The notes below the pieces were generated by a model. That model ran no database searches and was not told the DNA's origin. It saw only the letters and a program-made list of their open reading frames with translations. The translations under genes were made by a program, and so were the position numbers. From an uncultured Selenomonadales bacterium (GTDB lineage Bacteria; Bacillota; Negativicutes; Acidaminococcales; Acidaminococcaceae), in the NCBI GenBank assembly GCA_900316935.1, contig ONEW01000010.1:1-56508 (forward strand): 56,508 nt of DNA. Direction: 5' to 3'. The stretch's first letter is position 1; every line of letters begins with the position of its first letter. Of this stretch, positions 35,154 through 44,922 are shown one piece after another.

Positions 35154-36227
35154 GTGAATTCCGAGTTTGTACAGGCCATCAAGCTGTTAGGCAAAGAGAA
35201 AGGAATCAACCCCGAAATCCTGTTCCAGGCCGTGGAAGAGGCTGTGGTGAGTGCCTATAAGAAGAACTACGACAGCTCCCAGACGGTGCGCGTCGTGCTG
35301 AACAAGGAAAGCGGCGAATTCCACGTTTACGAGCAGCGCAAGGTGGTGGACGAAGTGGTCCGTCCGCACGACGAAATCGCCCTGGCCCAGGCGCAGGCCA
35401 TCAATCCCGACTATGTCGTGGGGGACATCGTGGAACAGGAAGTGTTTCCGAAGGATTTCAGCCGCGTCGCCGTCATGAACGCGAAGCAGATCATCACCCA
35501 GCGCATCCGCGAGGCGGAACGCAACATCGTGTACGATAAATACGTGGGACGCGAAGACGACATCGTGACCGGCATCGTGCAGCGTGTGGAACGCGGCACG
35601 GTCTTCGTGGAACTGGGCAGCACCATCGGCATTCTGACGGCGAATGAACAGATTCCGGGCGAACGGTATGTGTCTCACGAGCGCATGAAGTTCTACATCG
35701 TCGAGGTCAAGAAGACCGGCAAGGGGCCGCAGATCATGTTGTCCCGCACGCATCCCGGCCTGCTGAAGCGCCTCTTCGAGCTGCAGGTACCGGAAATCCA
35801 CGACGGCGTGGTGGAAATCAAGTCCGTCGCCCGGGAAGCCGGCATGCGTTCCAAGATCGCCGTGGCCTCGAACGACCCGAAGGTGGATCCCGTCGGAGCC
35901 TGCGTGGGCCACAAGGGGCTGCGTGTCCAGGCCGTCGTCGACGAGCTGCGCGGAGAGAAGATCGACATCGTGAAATACAATGACGATCCCGCCACTTACG
36001 TATCCAACGCGCTGTCCCCGGCCCAGGTCGTCCATGCCGACGCTGACGAGGCCGGGAAAATCTGCCGTATCGTCGTGCCGGACTTCCAGCTGTCCCTGGC
36101 CATCGGCAAGGAAGGGCAGAACGCCCGCCTGGCCGCCAAACTGACAGGTTGGAAAATCGATATCAAGAGTCAGTCGCAGGCAGAAGCCGCGGCGGCTTCT
36201 GCCAAGGAGGACGGTGAGGAACAGTGA
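35154..36227 (+). CDS. nusA: Transcription termination/antitermination factor NusA
   Basis: The 357-residue protein binds RNA polymerase and RNA. It has the N-terminal NusA domain (ALEEAVVSAYKK-like AVEEAVVSAYKKNY), S1 domain, and two KH domains including VGACVGHKGLRVQAVVDELR and LAIGKEGQNARLAAKLTGWK. It lacks the C-terminal acidic repeats of enteric NusA, as usual in Firmicutes. The start is GTG after a GGAGG about a dozen bases upstream. It overlaps rnpM by four bases. Confidence 0.96.
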   Translation: MNSEFVQAIKLLGKEKGINPEILFQAVEEAVVSAYKKNYDSSQTVRVVLNKESGEFHVYEQRKVVDEVVRPHDEIALAQAQAINPDYVVGDIVEQEVFPKDFSRVAVMNAKQIITQRIREAERNIVYDKYVGREDDIVTGIVQRVERGTVFVELGSTIGILTANEQIPGERYVSHERMKFYIVEVKKTGKGPQIMLSRTHPGLLKRLFELQVPEIHDGVVEIKSVAREAGMRSKIAVASNDPKVDPVGACVGHKGLRVQAVVDELRGEKIDIVKYNDDPATYVSNALSPAQVVHADADEAGKICRIVVPDFQLSLAIGKEGQNARLAAKLTGWKIDIKSQSQAEAAAASAKEDGEEQ

Positions 36228-36496
36228 CAGCGAAAGTGAAGAAGGTGCCGCTGCGGAAATGCATCGGCTGTGACACGATGAAGCCCAAGAAAGAGCTGAT
36301 CCGCATCGTCCGGACTCCCGAAGGGACCATCGAACTGGACCGCACGGGCAAGAAGGCAGGGCGCGGTGCCTATGTCTGCCCCGACAAAGAGTGCATCACC
36401 AAAGCTTATAAGGGTCATAGACTGGAGAAAGCCTTTGACAAACAGATAAGTGATGATGTTTACAAGAACCTGCTGGAGGAATTGAAGAATGGCTGA
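36224..36496 (+). CDS. rnpM: YlxR/RnpM RNA-binding regulator of RNase P
   Basis: The 90-residue DUF448 protein contains VPLRKCIGCDTMKPKKELIR and KKAGRGAYVC, the defining segments. The Bacillus homologue was shown to bind RNase P RNA and modulate its activity. It sits in the conserved position between nusA and ylxQ, with a GTG start overlapping the nusA stop and an 8-base overlap with ylxQ. Confidence 0.92.
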   Translation: MTAKVKKVPLRKCIGCDTMKPKKELIRIVRTPEGTIELDRTGKKAGRGAYVCPDKECITKAYKGHRLEKAFDKQISDDVYKNLLEELKNG

Positions 36497-36797
36497 ACAG
36501 GAAGCTGCCGGAGTACTGGGCCTCGCTCAGAAAGCGGGGCATACCGCTTCCGGTGATGCCGCCGTCCGGGAAGCCGTGGAAAAGAAGGAAGCCGTGCTTC
36601 TGGTCATCGCCACGGACGTTTCCCCCAACACGGAGAAAGAACTGGTCCATCTGGCAGAAAAAGCAAACATTCCCGTAATCCGCATGTTGACACGTGAAGC
36701 GCTGGGCCGCTGCCTCGGCAGGGCACCCCGCGCAGCTGCCGCGATTACGGACAAAGGACTTGCTGCATTGTTAACAAAGAAGATGTCTATAGAGTAA
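36489..36797 (+). CDS. ylxQ: L7Ae-family RNA-binding protein YlxQ
   Basis: The 102-residue protein has the L7Ae/L30e fold signature, LGLAQKAGHTASGDAAVREA then VLLVIATDVSPNTEKELVHL. Members of this family bind K-turn RNAs; the YlxQ partner is not settled. It begins inside the end of rnpM and precedes infB by 13 bases. Confidence 0.9.
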   Translation: MAEQEAAGVLGLAQKAGHTASGDAAVREAVEKKEAVLLVIATDVSPNTEKELVHLAEKANIPVIRMLTREALGRCLGRAPRAAAAITDKGLAALLTKKMSIE

Positions 36798-36810
36798 GCG
36801 GAGGTGCTGA

Positions 36811-39651
36811 ATGGCGAAGAAGAAACGTATTTTTGAGGTAGCCAAGGAACTGGGCGTACCCAGCCTGGAAATCCTGGACCTGCTGGCCAAACACAATATC
36901 AAGAAATTCAACGTGAGCGGCGTCGATGACAACGACATGGCGATCATCAGCAGCCGTTACCATGGCGGCGCCGCCAAGCCGGCTGCTCCGAAACCGGCAT
37001 CGGCCGCAAAACCTGTGCAGGAAGCCAAACCGGCATCGGAAAAGAAACCGGCCGCTCCCGCTGCCAAACCGGCAGAGAAGACGGAACCGGCCAAACCGGC
37101 AAAACAAAAACCGGCAGACCGTCCGTCCATGATTGTCAAACCGGTCATCCTGACCGTCAAGAACAAGGAAGGGGAAGGCAACCGTTCCTCGAACAACGGA
37201 CGCCGTCACCAGTCCGAGGACCAGCGTAATTTCCCGAACGACCGGAACCGTTACGCCAACTTCAAGAAGAAACCGGCGGCTCCTGCCGTACAGCCGGCGG
37301 AGAAGGTGGAAACGGCCGCGCCGGCAGCCGCTGCAGGCACCACCAGTGTCAAACCGGCGGCTCCTGCCAACAATGGCGGCCGGGACAACCGTGCCAGCCG
37401 CGACAGCCGCCAGGGCGGCTTCAACCGCAGCGACAACCGCAACGACCGCGGCGGCCGCGACAACCGTCAGGGCGGCTTCAACCGCAGCAACGACCGCAAC
37501 GACCGCGGCAGCCGCGACAACCGTCAGGGCGGCTTCAACCGCAGCAACGACCGCAACGACCGCGGCAGCCGCGACAACCGTCAGGGCGGTGCCAGCAACA
37601 CCCGCCAGGGTGGCGGGTTCAACCGTACCAATGACCGGCAGGGCGGTTTCAACAAGGACCGCGACAACAACAGCCAGAACCGGAACCGCTTCCAGCAGAA
37701 CCGGAAACCGGCGGCTTTGACCGACGACATTCCGCGCGGCAAGGAAAGCCGGGAAAAATACAACAAGAAGCATGAGAAACAGCTGAAGGGCTCCTATGCA
37801 AGCCGCGACAGCCGTCCCATGCGTAGTGCAGACCATATGCGGGTAAACAAACACAACAAGAACAACCGGAAAGACATCCGGCTGCAGCAGCCGGCAGCCC
37901 AGATTGCGCGTCCGACGAGCGTCGAAATCGGCGAATCCATCAACGTGCAGGAATTCGCCAAACTGGTCAAGCGCGAAGTCGCTGAAGTCATCAAGAGCCT
38001 CTTCCTGCTGGGGGAAATGGTCACCATCAACCAGGACATCGATTTCGATACGGCCACCCTGGTCGGCACGGAATTCGGCGTCGAAGTCAAACCGCTGCCG
38101 CCGGAAAAGGACCCGACGGAAATTCCGGAAGTGGAGGACGACCCGAAACTGCAGGTCACCCGTCCGCCTGTCGTCACCGTCATGGGCCACGTCGACCATG
38201 GCAAGACGTCCCTGCTGGACGCCATCCGCAAGACCCATGTGACGGCCCGCGAAGCCGGCGGCATCACGCAGCACATCGGTGCCTATGTCGTCAACTCCAA
38301 AGGGAAGAAGATCACCTTCCTCGACACACCGGGCCATGAAGCATTCACGGCCATGCGTGCCCGCGGCGCCCAGTGCACGGATATCTCCGTCCTGGTCGTA
38401 GCCGCCGACGACGGCGTCATGCCGCAGACCATCGAAGCCATCAACCATTCGAAGGCTGCCGGGGTGCCCATCATCGTCGCCATCAACAAGATCGATAAAC
38501 CGGCTGCCAACCCGGACCACGTCAAACAGCAGCTGGCAGAACTGGAACTGATTCCGGAAGACTGGGGCGGCGACACCATCATGGTTCCCGTTTCCGCCCA
38601 TACCCATGAAGGGATAGACGATCTGCTGGAAATGATCCTGCTCGTGGCCGAAGTCAAGGAACTGAAAGCCAATCCGAAACTGCCGGCCCACGGCGTCATC
38701 GTCGAAGCCAAGCTGGATAAAGGCCGCGGCCCTGTCGCCACGGTCCTGGTACAGCGCGGTACCCTCACCATTGGTGACTACATCATCGCCGGCACGGCCC
38801 ACGGCCGCGTCCGCGCCCTGGTCAACGACCGTGGGGAAAAGGTGCGCAAGGCCGGTCCGTCCGTGCCTGTCGAAGTGCTGGGCCTCAACGAGGTCCCGCA
38901 GGCAGGCGACATTCTCGATGCCGCAGACGAAAAAGTGGTGCGTGCCATCGCGGAAAAACGCATCGCGAAAGCGAAGGCGGAACAGCAGAAGGCTGCCAAA
39001 GTCTCCCTGGACGATATCTTCAACCGCATCAAGGAAGGCGAGCTGAAGGACCTGAACATCGTCGTCAAGGCCGACGTGCAAGGTTCTGTCGAAGCCTTGT
39101 GTGCATCGCTCCTCAAGATTCAGAACGACGAAGTCAAGACGGTCATCGTCCATTCCGGCGTCGGCGCCATCAACGAATCCGACGTCATGCTGGCTTCAGC
39201 CGCCAACGCCCTGATCATCGGTTTCAACGTGCGTCCTGACGCGAACGCCCGCAAAGTTGCCGAACAGGAAAAGGTCGACATCCGCCTGTACCGCATCATC
39301 TATGATGCCATTAACGATGTGGAGGCAGCCGTCAAAGGCATGCTGGCCCCGAAGTTCGAAGAGGACATCATCGGCCGCGTCGAAGTACGCCAGGTCATCA
39401 CGATTTCCAAACTGGTCGTCGCCGGCTGCTACGTGACGGAAGGCAAGGTCACGAACAATGCCAAGATCCGCGTCTATCGCGACGACATCGTCATCGCCGA
39501 AGACGAAATGGAATCCCTGCGCCGCTTCAAGGACGACGTGAAGGAAGTCCAGGCCGGGTTCGAATGCGGCATCACGCTGGCCAAGTTCCACGACATCAAA
39601 GTGGGCGACCAGTTTGAAGTGTACGTTATGAAAGAGGTCGCTCCCCAATAA
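36811..39651 (+). CDS. infB: Translation initiation factor IF-2
   Basis: The 946-residue GTPase has the IF2-N domain ([20 protein letters not shown]), a long low-complexity region (about 50-330), then the GTPase with G1 [12 protein letters not shown] from residue 459, G3 DTPGHEAF and G4 NKIDKP, and the C-terminal beta-barrel domains. The low-complexity part starts Lys/Pro/Ala-rich and turns into an Arg/Asn/Asp/Gly-rich tract built from 19-residue repeats with an [15 protein letters not shown] core. Linkers of this kind vary among bacteria and are thought to be disordered. It starts after GGAGGTG. Confidence 0.97.
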   Translation: MAKKKRIFEVAKELGVPSLEILDLLAKHNIKKFNVSGVDDNDMAIISSRYHGGAAKPAAPKPASAAKPVQEAKPASEKKPAAPAAKPAEKTEPAKPAKQKPADRPSMIVKPVILTVKNKEGEGNRSSNNGRRHQSEDQRNFPNDRNRYANFKKKPAAPAVQPAEKVETAAPAAAAGTTSVKPAAPANNGGRDNRASRDSRQGGFNRSDNRNDRGGRDNRQGGFNRSNDRNDRGSRDNRQGGFNRSNDRNDRGSRDNRQGGASNTRQGGGFNRTNDRQGGFNKDRDNNSQNRNRFQQNRKPAALTDDIPRGKESREKYNKKHEKQLKGSYASRDSRPMRSADHMRVNKHNKNNRKDIRLQQPAAQIARPTSVEIGESINVQEFAKLVKREVAEVIKSLFLLGEMVTINQDIDFDTATLVGTEFGVEVKPLPPEKDPTEIPEVEDDPKLQVTRPPVVTVMGHVDHGKTSLLDAIRKTHVTAREAGGITQHIGAYVVNSKGKKITFLDTPGHEAFTAMRARGAQCTDISVLVVAADDGVMPQTIEAINHSKAAGVPIIVAINKIDKPAANPDHVKQQLAELELIPEDWGGDTIMVPVSAHTHEGIDDLLEMILLVAEVKELKANPKLPAHGVIVEAKLDKGRGPVATVLVQRGTLTIGDYIIAGTAHGRVRALVNDRGEKVRKAGPSVPVEVLGLNEVPQAGDILDAADEKVVRAIAEKRIAKAKAEQQKAAKVSLDDIFNRIKEGELKDLNIVVKADVQGSVEALCASLLKIQNDEVKTVIVHSGVGAINESDVMLASAANALIIGFNVRPDANARKVAEQEKVDIRLYRIIYDAINDVEAAVKGMLAPKFEEDIIGRVEVRQVITISKLVVAGCYVTEGKVTNNAKIRVYRDDIVIAEDEMESLRRFKDDVKEVQAGFECGITLAKFHDIKVGDQFEVYVMKEVAPQ
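37414..37584 (+). repeat. Three tandem 57-bp repeats inside infB
   Basis: Copies lie at 37414-37470, 37471-37527 and 37528-37584. The second and third appear identical; the first differs at a few positions. Each encodes 19 residues, so copy-number change keeps the frame. Confidence 0.92.
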
Positions 39652-39680
39652 GGGGCGGCTTCGGATAAAAGGGACATTTT

Positions 39681-40034
39681 ATGGTTAGATTACGAGTTGA
39701 AAAGGTGCAGGAGCAGATCCAGCACGAGATTTCCAACATGCTCCTGCGCGATGTGAAGGATCCCCGCATCCAGTTCGTCACCGTTACAGGGGTGGAACTG
39801 ACTGACGACATGAGCCAGGCAAAGGTATTCGTCAGCCTCTACGGCCCCGAAGACAAACAGAAGGAGGCCTGGGATGCCCTGAACAGGGCCAAGGGATATC
39901 TGCGGACGGAAATCGCCAGACGGATCCGGCTCCGCTTCGCCCCGGAACTGGTACTGGAAAAGGACACTTCCCTGGAATACGGTGCCCGCATCGACAGCCT
40001 GTTACGTCAAATCAAGGAAAACGAAGGAAAATAA
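39681..40034 (+). CDS. rbfA: 30S ribosome-binding factor A
   Basis: The 117-residue KH-like protein contains RVEKVQEQIQHEISNML, VKDPRIQFVTVTGVELTDD and AKVFVSLYG, all typical RbfA segments, and ends in the LLRQIKENE-type tail. It helps 16S processing with RimP. It follows infB by 29 bases and is nearly contiguous with nrnA. Confidence 0.95.
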   Translation: MVRLRVEKVQEQIQHEISNMLLRDVKDPRIQFVTVTGVELTDDMSQAKVFVSLYGPEDKQKEAWDALNRAKGYLRTEIARRIRLRFAPELVLEKDTSLEYGARIDSLLRQIKENEGK

Positions 40035-40035
40035 G

Positions 40036-40989
40036 ATGTGTAAGATCCTGAATCTGGAAGAAATGGCCGGCCTGCTGAAAAAGGCGCAGAAGCTGGTCCT
40101 CGTCAGCCACATCAGTCCGGACGGGGACACCCTCGGCAGTGCGCTGGCCCTGGCCCGCGCGCTGCGTTCGCTAGGGAAGGAAGTCATCCTGAACGTGGAT
40201 GACGACCTGCCGGATGTGTACCGGTTCCTGCCCGGCATCGACGACTTCCGTCGGTTCGATGCTTCGGAATCGGTTCCGGCGGATCTGCTGGTCATCATCG
40301 ACGCCAGTTCCGCCGACCGGGCAGGCAACGCCATGCAGGTCGTAAAGGCTGCCGGTGTCCTCAACATCGACCATCACAAGACGAACACCCGTTTTGCCGA
40401 CTATCTGTACTTGGACGCTGCCGCGGCGGCCACGGCGGAAATCATCTACAGCCTCATCCAGGCGCTGGGCGTCCGGTTCGACCTGGACATGGCTACCTGC
40501 GTCTACGAGGGCCTGTACACAGATACGGGTTCCTTCAAGTACTCCAACACGACGTCGCACACGATGGGGACGGCGGGCAAACTGATCGACATGGGGGTGG
40601 ACCCGAGCTTCATTTCGGACAACATGGAGGTCAAGGACCGTAGCCAGATCGAAATGCTGGGCAAGGTGCTGGAAACCATGACCTTCCTGAAAGACGGGCG
40701 CATCGCCTATGTCGAGATTCCGCTGGAGCTGTACGACCATAATGTGGATACGGACTCCTTCATTTCCTTCCCTCGCTATATCCGGGGCGTGGAAATCGCC
40801 GTCCTTTTCAAGCAGGTCGAAGCGGACCTGACACGGGTCAGCTTCCGCTCCAAAACGGCCGACGTAGCGAAAATCGCCCTGGGCTTCCAGGGCGGCGGCC
40901 ACCAGAAGGCAGCCGGCTGCAGCATCCATGCGCCCCTGGCCCAGGCGGAAGAAATCGTCCTGAAAGTAGTCGAGGCGGCACTGGAATGA
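40036..40989 (+). CDS. nrnA: DHH-family oligoribonuclease/pAp phosphatase NrnA
   Basis: The 317-residue protein has DHH motifs HISPDGDTLGSALAL, VIIDASSADR and NIDHHKTNTRFADY, and the DHHA1 C-terminal GGGHQKAAGCSI. NrnA degrades very short RNAs and 3'-phosphoadenosine 5'-phosphate. The ATG at 40036 lies one base after the rbfA stop. Its stop overlaps the truB start by four bases. Confidence 0.93.
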   Translation: MCKILNLEEMAGLLKKAQKLVLVSHISPDGDTLGSALALARALRSLGKEVILNVDDDLPDVYRFLPGIDDFRRFDASESVPADLLVIIDASSADRAGNAMQVVKAAGVLNIDHHKTNTRFADYLYLDAAAAATAEIIYSLIQALGVRFDLDMATCVYEGLYTDTGSFKYSNTTSHTMGTAGKLIDMGVDPSFISDNMEVKDRSQIEMLGKVLETMTFLKDGRIAYVEIPLELYDHNVDTDSFISFPRYIRGVEIAVLFKQVEADLTRVSFRSKTADVAKIALGFQGGGHQKAAGCSIHAPLAQAEEIVLKVVEAALE

Positions 40990-41909
40990 GCGACGGCATC
41001 CTGAATGTGCTCAAACCGCCGGGCCTGACGTCCCACGATGTAGTCAGCCGCATCCGCCGCATTTACAGACAGAAGAAGGCAGGCCATGCGGGTACGCTGG
41101 ATCCGGACGCCGCCGGTGTATTGCCGGTCTTCCTCGGCACCGCGACGCGCCTTCTGGAATATGCTGCGACGGGGTCGAAGGAGTATCGGGCGGAAGGGTG
41201 TTTCGGAATCCGGACCGATACGGGGGATGACAGCGGCCGGGTCGCGGAGGAACGACCGGTCCCTCCTCTGACGGAAGCGGAACTGGAAGCCTGCCTGGCG
41301 CGTTTTCGCGGGACCATCCTGCAGACGCCGCCCATGTACTCCGCTTTAAAGGTCAACGGCAAAAAACTGTATCAATATGCCCGGCAGGGCATCGAAATCG
41401 AACGGGAACCGCGCCCGGTCGTCATCCATAAACTGGAGCTTCTGGACTGGGATCCGCCGTATTTCCGGCTTGCCATCGGATGCTCGAAGGGCACCTATAT
41501 CCGCACGCTTCTGGAGGACATTGCCGCCGCGCTCGGCACAGCAGCCCACATGACGTTCCTGCTGCGTACACGGGTGGATGGGTTCCTGCTGACGGAGGCC
41601 CGCACCCTGGAAGAGGTCGAAGCCGACCCGCAGGCGGCCTTGCTGCCACCGGAACGGGCTGTGCAGGAGTTGCCGCAGCTGGCCGCCACATCCTGGCAGG
41701 CTTACCGTATCACCAGCGGCGTTGCGACGACGGTCCGCAAACTGGCAGACGGCACGTACGCACTCTGCCTGGACGGCGTCTTTCTGGGCGTCGTCCGCTG
41801 CGGGGCGGAAAAGGTACGGCCGCTGAAGATTCTGCACCAGGCGCCCCGTCCCCCGGAAGAAACACGGGAAGAAGACGAACATGAAGATTATCAAGGATTT
41901 AATCAATAA
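40986..41909 (+). CDS. truB: tRNA pseudouridine-55 synthase
   Basis: The 307-residue enzyme modifies U55 of tRNAs. The catalytic Asp39 lies in HAGTLDPDAAGVL, and YSALKVNGKKLYQYAR is the second marker. The C-terminal PUA-type region is present. It begins within the nrnA stop and overlaps ribF by 29 bases, an unusually long overlap in this operon but consistent with coupling. Confidence 0.95.
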   Translation: MSDGILNVLKPPGLTSHDVVSRIRRIYRQKKAGHAGTLDPDAAGVLPVFLGTATRLLEYAATGSKEYRAEGCFGIRTDTGDDSGRVAEERPVPPLTEAELEACLARFRGTILQTPPMYSALKVNGKKLYQYARQGIEIEREPRPVVIHKLELLDWDPPYFRLAIGCSKGTYIRTLLEDIAAALGTAAHMTFLLRTRVDGFLLTEARTLEEVEADPQAALLPPERAVQELPQLAATSWQAYRITSGVATTVRKLADGTYALCLDGVFLGVVRCGAEKVRPLKILHQAPRPPEETREEDEHEDYQGFNQ

Positions 41910-42843
41910 CACGGATTTCCCGGATCAGACCGGCGGTGTGCCCACGGTCATCGCCCTTGGCACCTTCGACGGACTCCACCGCGGCCACATCGACGTCATC
42001 AGCCACGCCCGGGATTACGCGCGGGAACATGGCCTGCAGCTGGCTGTGCTGACCTTCGTCAACCATCCCTTCACGCTGATCAACCCCTGTGCCGTCCCGC
42101 AGTCCCTCATTTCGCCGGCGGAAAAGATCCGCAAGCTGAAGGAACTGGGCGTCGACCTGCTGGTCGATATCCCTTTTGACCGCCAGCTGGCCGTCCTGTC
42201 GCCGAAGCAGTTCCTGCAGCAGCTGCGCAAGCTCGATTTCCGCTGCCTGGTCTGCGGCGCCAATTTTTCCTACGGCTTCCGCGGAACGGGCAACACGGGC
42301 ATGCTGAAGCAGAACGGCCATATCAAGGGCTTTGAGGTCATCGTCCGCCCCCTGTTGGAATACCGGGGCGAACCAGTCAGCAGCACCCGCATCCGCCGTG
42401 CCATCGCCGCTGGCGATCTGGCCGACGCGGAAGCGATGCTGGGCCGTCCGTACAGCGTGGAAGGAATCGTGCAGCGCGGGTTCCGCCGCGGCCGCACCCT
42501 GGGGTTCCCGACGGCGAACCTCTACGTCAGCCGCAATGGGACGGCCCTGCCGCCCGGCGGCGTCTACGCCATGACGGTACAGTACGACGGAAAACTGCTG
42601 CAGGGCGTGGGCAATCTGGGCATGAATCCCACCTTCGACGATGTTATCCGGGAAGTACTGGAAATCAATCTGTTCGATTTTCACGGGGACCTGTATGGGA
42701 CCACCCTGGAGGCAGGTTTCTGCAAATTCCTCCGGCCCGAGCGGCGGTTCGCTTCCCTGGATGCGCTGAAGGACCAGCTGGAGCAGGACAGGGAAGAGGC
42801 CCGGCGCTATTTCCGCGATACGGCCGGCACGGACCGGCCCTGA
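41881..42843 (+). CDS. ribF: Bifunctional riboflavin kinase/FAD synthetase
   Basis: The 320-residue enzyme has an N-terminal nucleotidyltransferase domain (ALGTFDGLHRGHIDVI, then PVSSTRIRRAIAAGDLADAE) and a C-terminal flavokinase domain (GRTLGFPTANLYV, PPGGVYAMTV, GVGNLGMNPTF). It makes FMN and FAD. Position between truB and rpsO is standard. Confidence 0.96.
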   Translation: MKIIKDLINNTDFPDQTGGVPTVIALGTFDGLHRGHIDVISHARDYAREHGLQLAVLTFVNHPFTLINPCAVPQSLISPAEKIRKLKELGVDLLVDIPFDRQLAVLSPKQFLQQLRKLDFRCLVCGANFSYGFRGTGNTGMLKQNGHIKGFEVIVRPLLEYRGEPVSSTRIRRAIAAGDLADAEAMLGRPYSVEGIVQRGFRRGRTLGFPTANLYVSRNGTALPPGGVYAMTVQYDGKLLQGVGNLGMNPTFDDVIREVLEINLFDFHGDLYGTTLEAGFCKFLRPERRFASLDALKDQLEQDREEARRYFRDTAGTDRP

Positions 42844-42863
42844 ATTTGGTGCAGTACAGAAAA

Positions 42864-42897
42864 GTCCTTTACAAAAGGACCTTTCTTGTGCTAATAT
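42864..42897 (+). promoter_or_regulatory. Promoter of rpsO overlapping a hairpin
   Basis: TTTACA (42868-42873) and TAATAT (42892-42897) are 18 bases apart, with TG one base before the -10 box. The -35 lies inside a hairpin (GTCCTTT and AAAGGAC, 42864-42880), followed by CTTTCTT, which may also end ribF transcripts. Confidence 0.6.
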
Positions 42898-42981
42898 ATT
42901 TGAGCATGACCGGTGCCGAGAAGAGCGAATCTCCGACGCCTGCCCGGGCCGGCCGGACTTGATTTACAGGAGGTATTCATT

Positions 42982-43248
42982 ATGTTGACTACGGAAGAAA
43001 AACAGGCAATCATCAAAGAAAATGCACGCCATGAAGGCGACACGGGATCTCCGGAAGTACAGATCGCTGTACTGACCTCCCGCATCATCGCCCTGACGGA
43101 ACACCTGAAGAGCAACAAGAAGGATCATCATTCCCGCCGCGGCCTGCTGAAGATGGTCGGCCAGCGTCGTGGCCTGCTAAACTATCTGCAGAAAAAGGAT
43201 ATTGAACGGTACCGCGCCATCGTCGCGAAACTGAACATCCGCAAATAA
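42982..43248 (+). CDS. rpsO: 30S ribosomal protein S15
   Basis: The 88-residue protein contains [38 protein letters not shown] and [20 protein letters not shown], the full S15 signature. The ATG at 42982 follows AGGAGG at 42968-42973. It has its own promoter and terminator. Confidence 0.98.
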   Translation: MLTTEEKQAIIKENARHEGDTGSPEVQIAVLTSRIIALTEHLKSNKKDHHSRRGLLKMVGQRRGLLNYLQKKDIERYRAIVAKLNIRK

Positions 43249-43263
43249 TCACGGCAGACAGGA

Positions 43264-43290
43264 GCCCGCTTGCGCAAGCGGGCTTTTTTT
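43264..43290 (+). terminator. Terminator of rpsO
   Basis: GCCCGCTT pairs with AAGCGGGC over GCGC and is followed by seven T residues. Confidence 0.95.
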
Positions 43291-43307
43291 ATGCAACGTG
43301 ATTTGTT

Positions 43308-43348
43308 GAAAAGGACATATGTCTTTTCATCGTCAAATATTGTATAAT
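43308..43348 (+). promoter_or_regulatory. Palindrome and -10 box before the DUF512 gene
   Basis: GACATATGTC (43314-43323) is a perfect palindrome flanked by GAAAA and TTTTC, giving a longer inverted repeat with one bulged base. TATAAT follows at 43343-43348, so the palindrome covers the expected -35 area. It could bind a repressor. Confidence 0.5.
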
Positions 43349-43398
43349 AAGGTATGCGGGCATACCGGAAACAGACACGGAAAAGAAGGAGCATCCAG

Positions 43399-44814
43399 AT
43401 GGAAGCGAAGGGATACAGACAGGAAGGCATCATCAGTGACGTAAAGCAGCACAGCCTGGCGGCCGAAGCCGGCATTCAGCCGGGGGAACATCTATGCGCC
43501 GTCAACGGGCTGCCGGTGCGCGATATCCTGGACGTCAGCTTTGCCGCGGCAGATACGGATGTCACGCTCACCATCCGCGGCACCGACGGCATCCTGCGGA
43601 ATGTATCCCTGTCAAAGGACCCGGACGAGGAACTGGGCCTGTCGTTCGAACAGGCCGTTTTCGACCGGATCTGCCTCTGCCACAACAAATGTGTGTTCTG
43701 TTTCGTGGACCGCATGATTCCGGGCCTGCGGAAGACCCTCTACGTGCGGGACGACGACTACCGCCTTTCCTTCCTGTACGGCAACTTCGTCACCCTCACA
43801 AACCTGACGGACGACGATTACCGCCGCATCATCATGACCCACATGTCGCCCCTGTATGTTTCGGTACATGCGACGGATTCCGCCGTACGGGAGAAGATGA
43901 TGTTCAACCGCCGCGCCGGCAGCCTGATGCAGGACCTGCAGCGCCTGTTTGACGCGGGTATCCATATCCATGCGCAGATTGTCTGTTGTCCCGGCTGGAA
44001 TGACGGCGCCGTATTGGAAAAGTCGTACCGGGACCTGCTGGCCCGTGCCGACTGCGTGGAAGACATGGCCGTCGTTCCGGTCGGCATCACGCGCAACACG
44101 GAAAACCTGCCGGACCTGCGTACTTTTACGCCGGAAGAAGCCCGGCAGCTGGTGGATACGGTCACGGCCTGGCAGGAGGAATGCCGCCGCAGGCTGGGCC
44201 GCACGTTCATCTGCCTGGGGGACGAATTCTACATCCTTGCCGGAAGACCCCTGCCGCCGGCGGATTGGTATGACGGATTCCCGCAGCTGGAAAACGGCAT
44301 CGGCCTGACCCGCAACTTCACAGAAGAATGGGACGCGGCGGAACGCCGGAGTACGGACGGCAGAATGCCAGCCGTGAAAAATTACGCCGTGCCCGTCGGC
44401 GTTTCGGCTTACGGACAGCTGCGCCCGTACCTGGACGCCTTCAACAGACGGTACGGCACGGACCACGTACTGGTGCCGGTCGTCAATGACTTTTTCGGGC
44501 ACACCATCAATGTCACCGGCCTGTTGACCGGCACGGACATCCTGCACGCAGTACCGGAAGACCGCCCGGTCATCCTGCCGGGACCCGTCCTTAATGCGGA
44601 CAGCCTCTTCCTGGACGGTATGCCGCTTGCAGAGTTCCGGCGCCGGGCCGGACGCACGGTCCATATAGCCCGCGGGGCGGCCGAACTGCACAGCCTGCTG
44701 CTCCGGGAAGAAAGGGAATGGACGGACGGACATACGGCGCCAGGCCGGACGCTGCCGGACCGGACACGGGAAGATGCTCCGAACCCGACGGAATACGTCC
44801 GTGTTTTCCCCTAA
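43399..44814 (+). CDS. DUF512 radical-SAM-like protein with PDZ-like N-terminus
   Basis: The 471-residue protein has an N-terminal PDZ-like segment (EAGIQPGEHLCAVNGLPVRD), a cysteine cluster C-x3-C-x2-C in CLCHNKCVFCFVD matching radical-SAM enzymes, and the DUF512 C-terminal part (VNDFFGHTINVTGLLTGTDI). The family is widespread in Firmicutes next to der, as here, but its reaction is unknown to me. The start at 43399 follows AAGGAG at 43386-43391. The last 50 residues are Arg/Thr/Pro-rich and poorly conserved-looking. Confidence 0.88.
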   Translation: MEAKGYRQEGIISDVKQHSLAAEAGIQPGEHLCAVNGLPVRDILDVSFAAADTDVTLTIRGTDGILRNVSLSKDPDEELGLSFEQAVFDRICLCHNKCVFCFVDRMIPGLRKTLYVRDDDYRLSFLYGNFVTLTNLTDDDYRRIIMTHMSPLYVSVHATDSAVREKMMFNRRAGSLMQDLQRLFDAGIHIHAQIVCCPGWNDGAVLEKSYRDLLARADCVEDMAVVPVGITRNTENLPDLRTFTPEEARQLVDTVTAWQEECRRRLGRTFICLGDEFYILAGRPLPPADWYDGFPQLENGIGLTRNFTEEWDAAERRSTDGRMPAVKNYAVPVGVSAYGQLRPYLDAFNRRYGTDHVLVPVVNDFFGHTINVTGLLTGTDILHAVPEDRPVILPGPVLNADSLFLDGMPLAEFRRRAGRTVHIARGAAELHSLLLREEREWTDGHTAPGRTLPDRTREDAPNPTEYVRVFP

Positions 44815-44837
44815 CACGGAGCCCTCTTTTAAGATGG

Positions 44838-44865
44838 TTGAGATAAACAGAATTTGCAGTATAAT
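44838..44865 (+). promoter_or_regulatory. Promoter before cobO
   Basis: TTGAGA (44838-44843) and TATAAT (44860-44865) are 16 bases apart. It probably drives cobO, der and plsY. Confidence 0.75.
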
Positions 44866-44922
44866 GTTATTATATGGAAGTATGGTGTCCGGTGGACACT
44901 TGTCATTTAAGAAGGAGAACCT

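Noticed and set aside
37414..37584. CRISPR-like array
   Set aside because: The repeats are directly adjacent without spacers and lie in frame inside infB. No cas genes are present anywhere in the window.
36787..39153. Open frame of 788 codons antisense to infB
   Set aside because: It mirrors the IF-2 repeats (runs of Val-Ala and Phe-Arg) and shows no domain. It is a compositional shadow.
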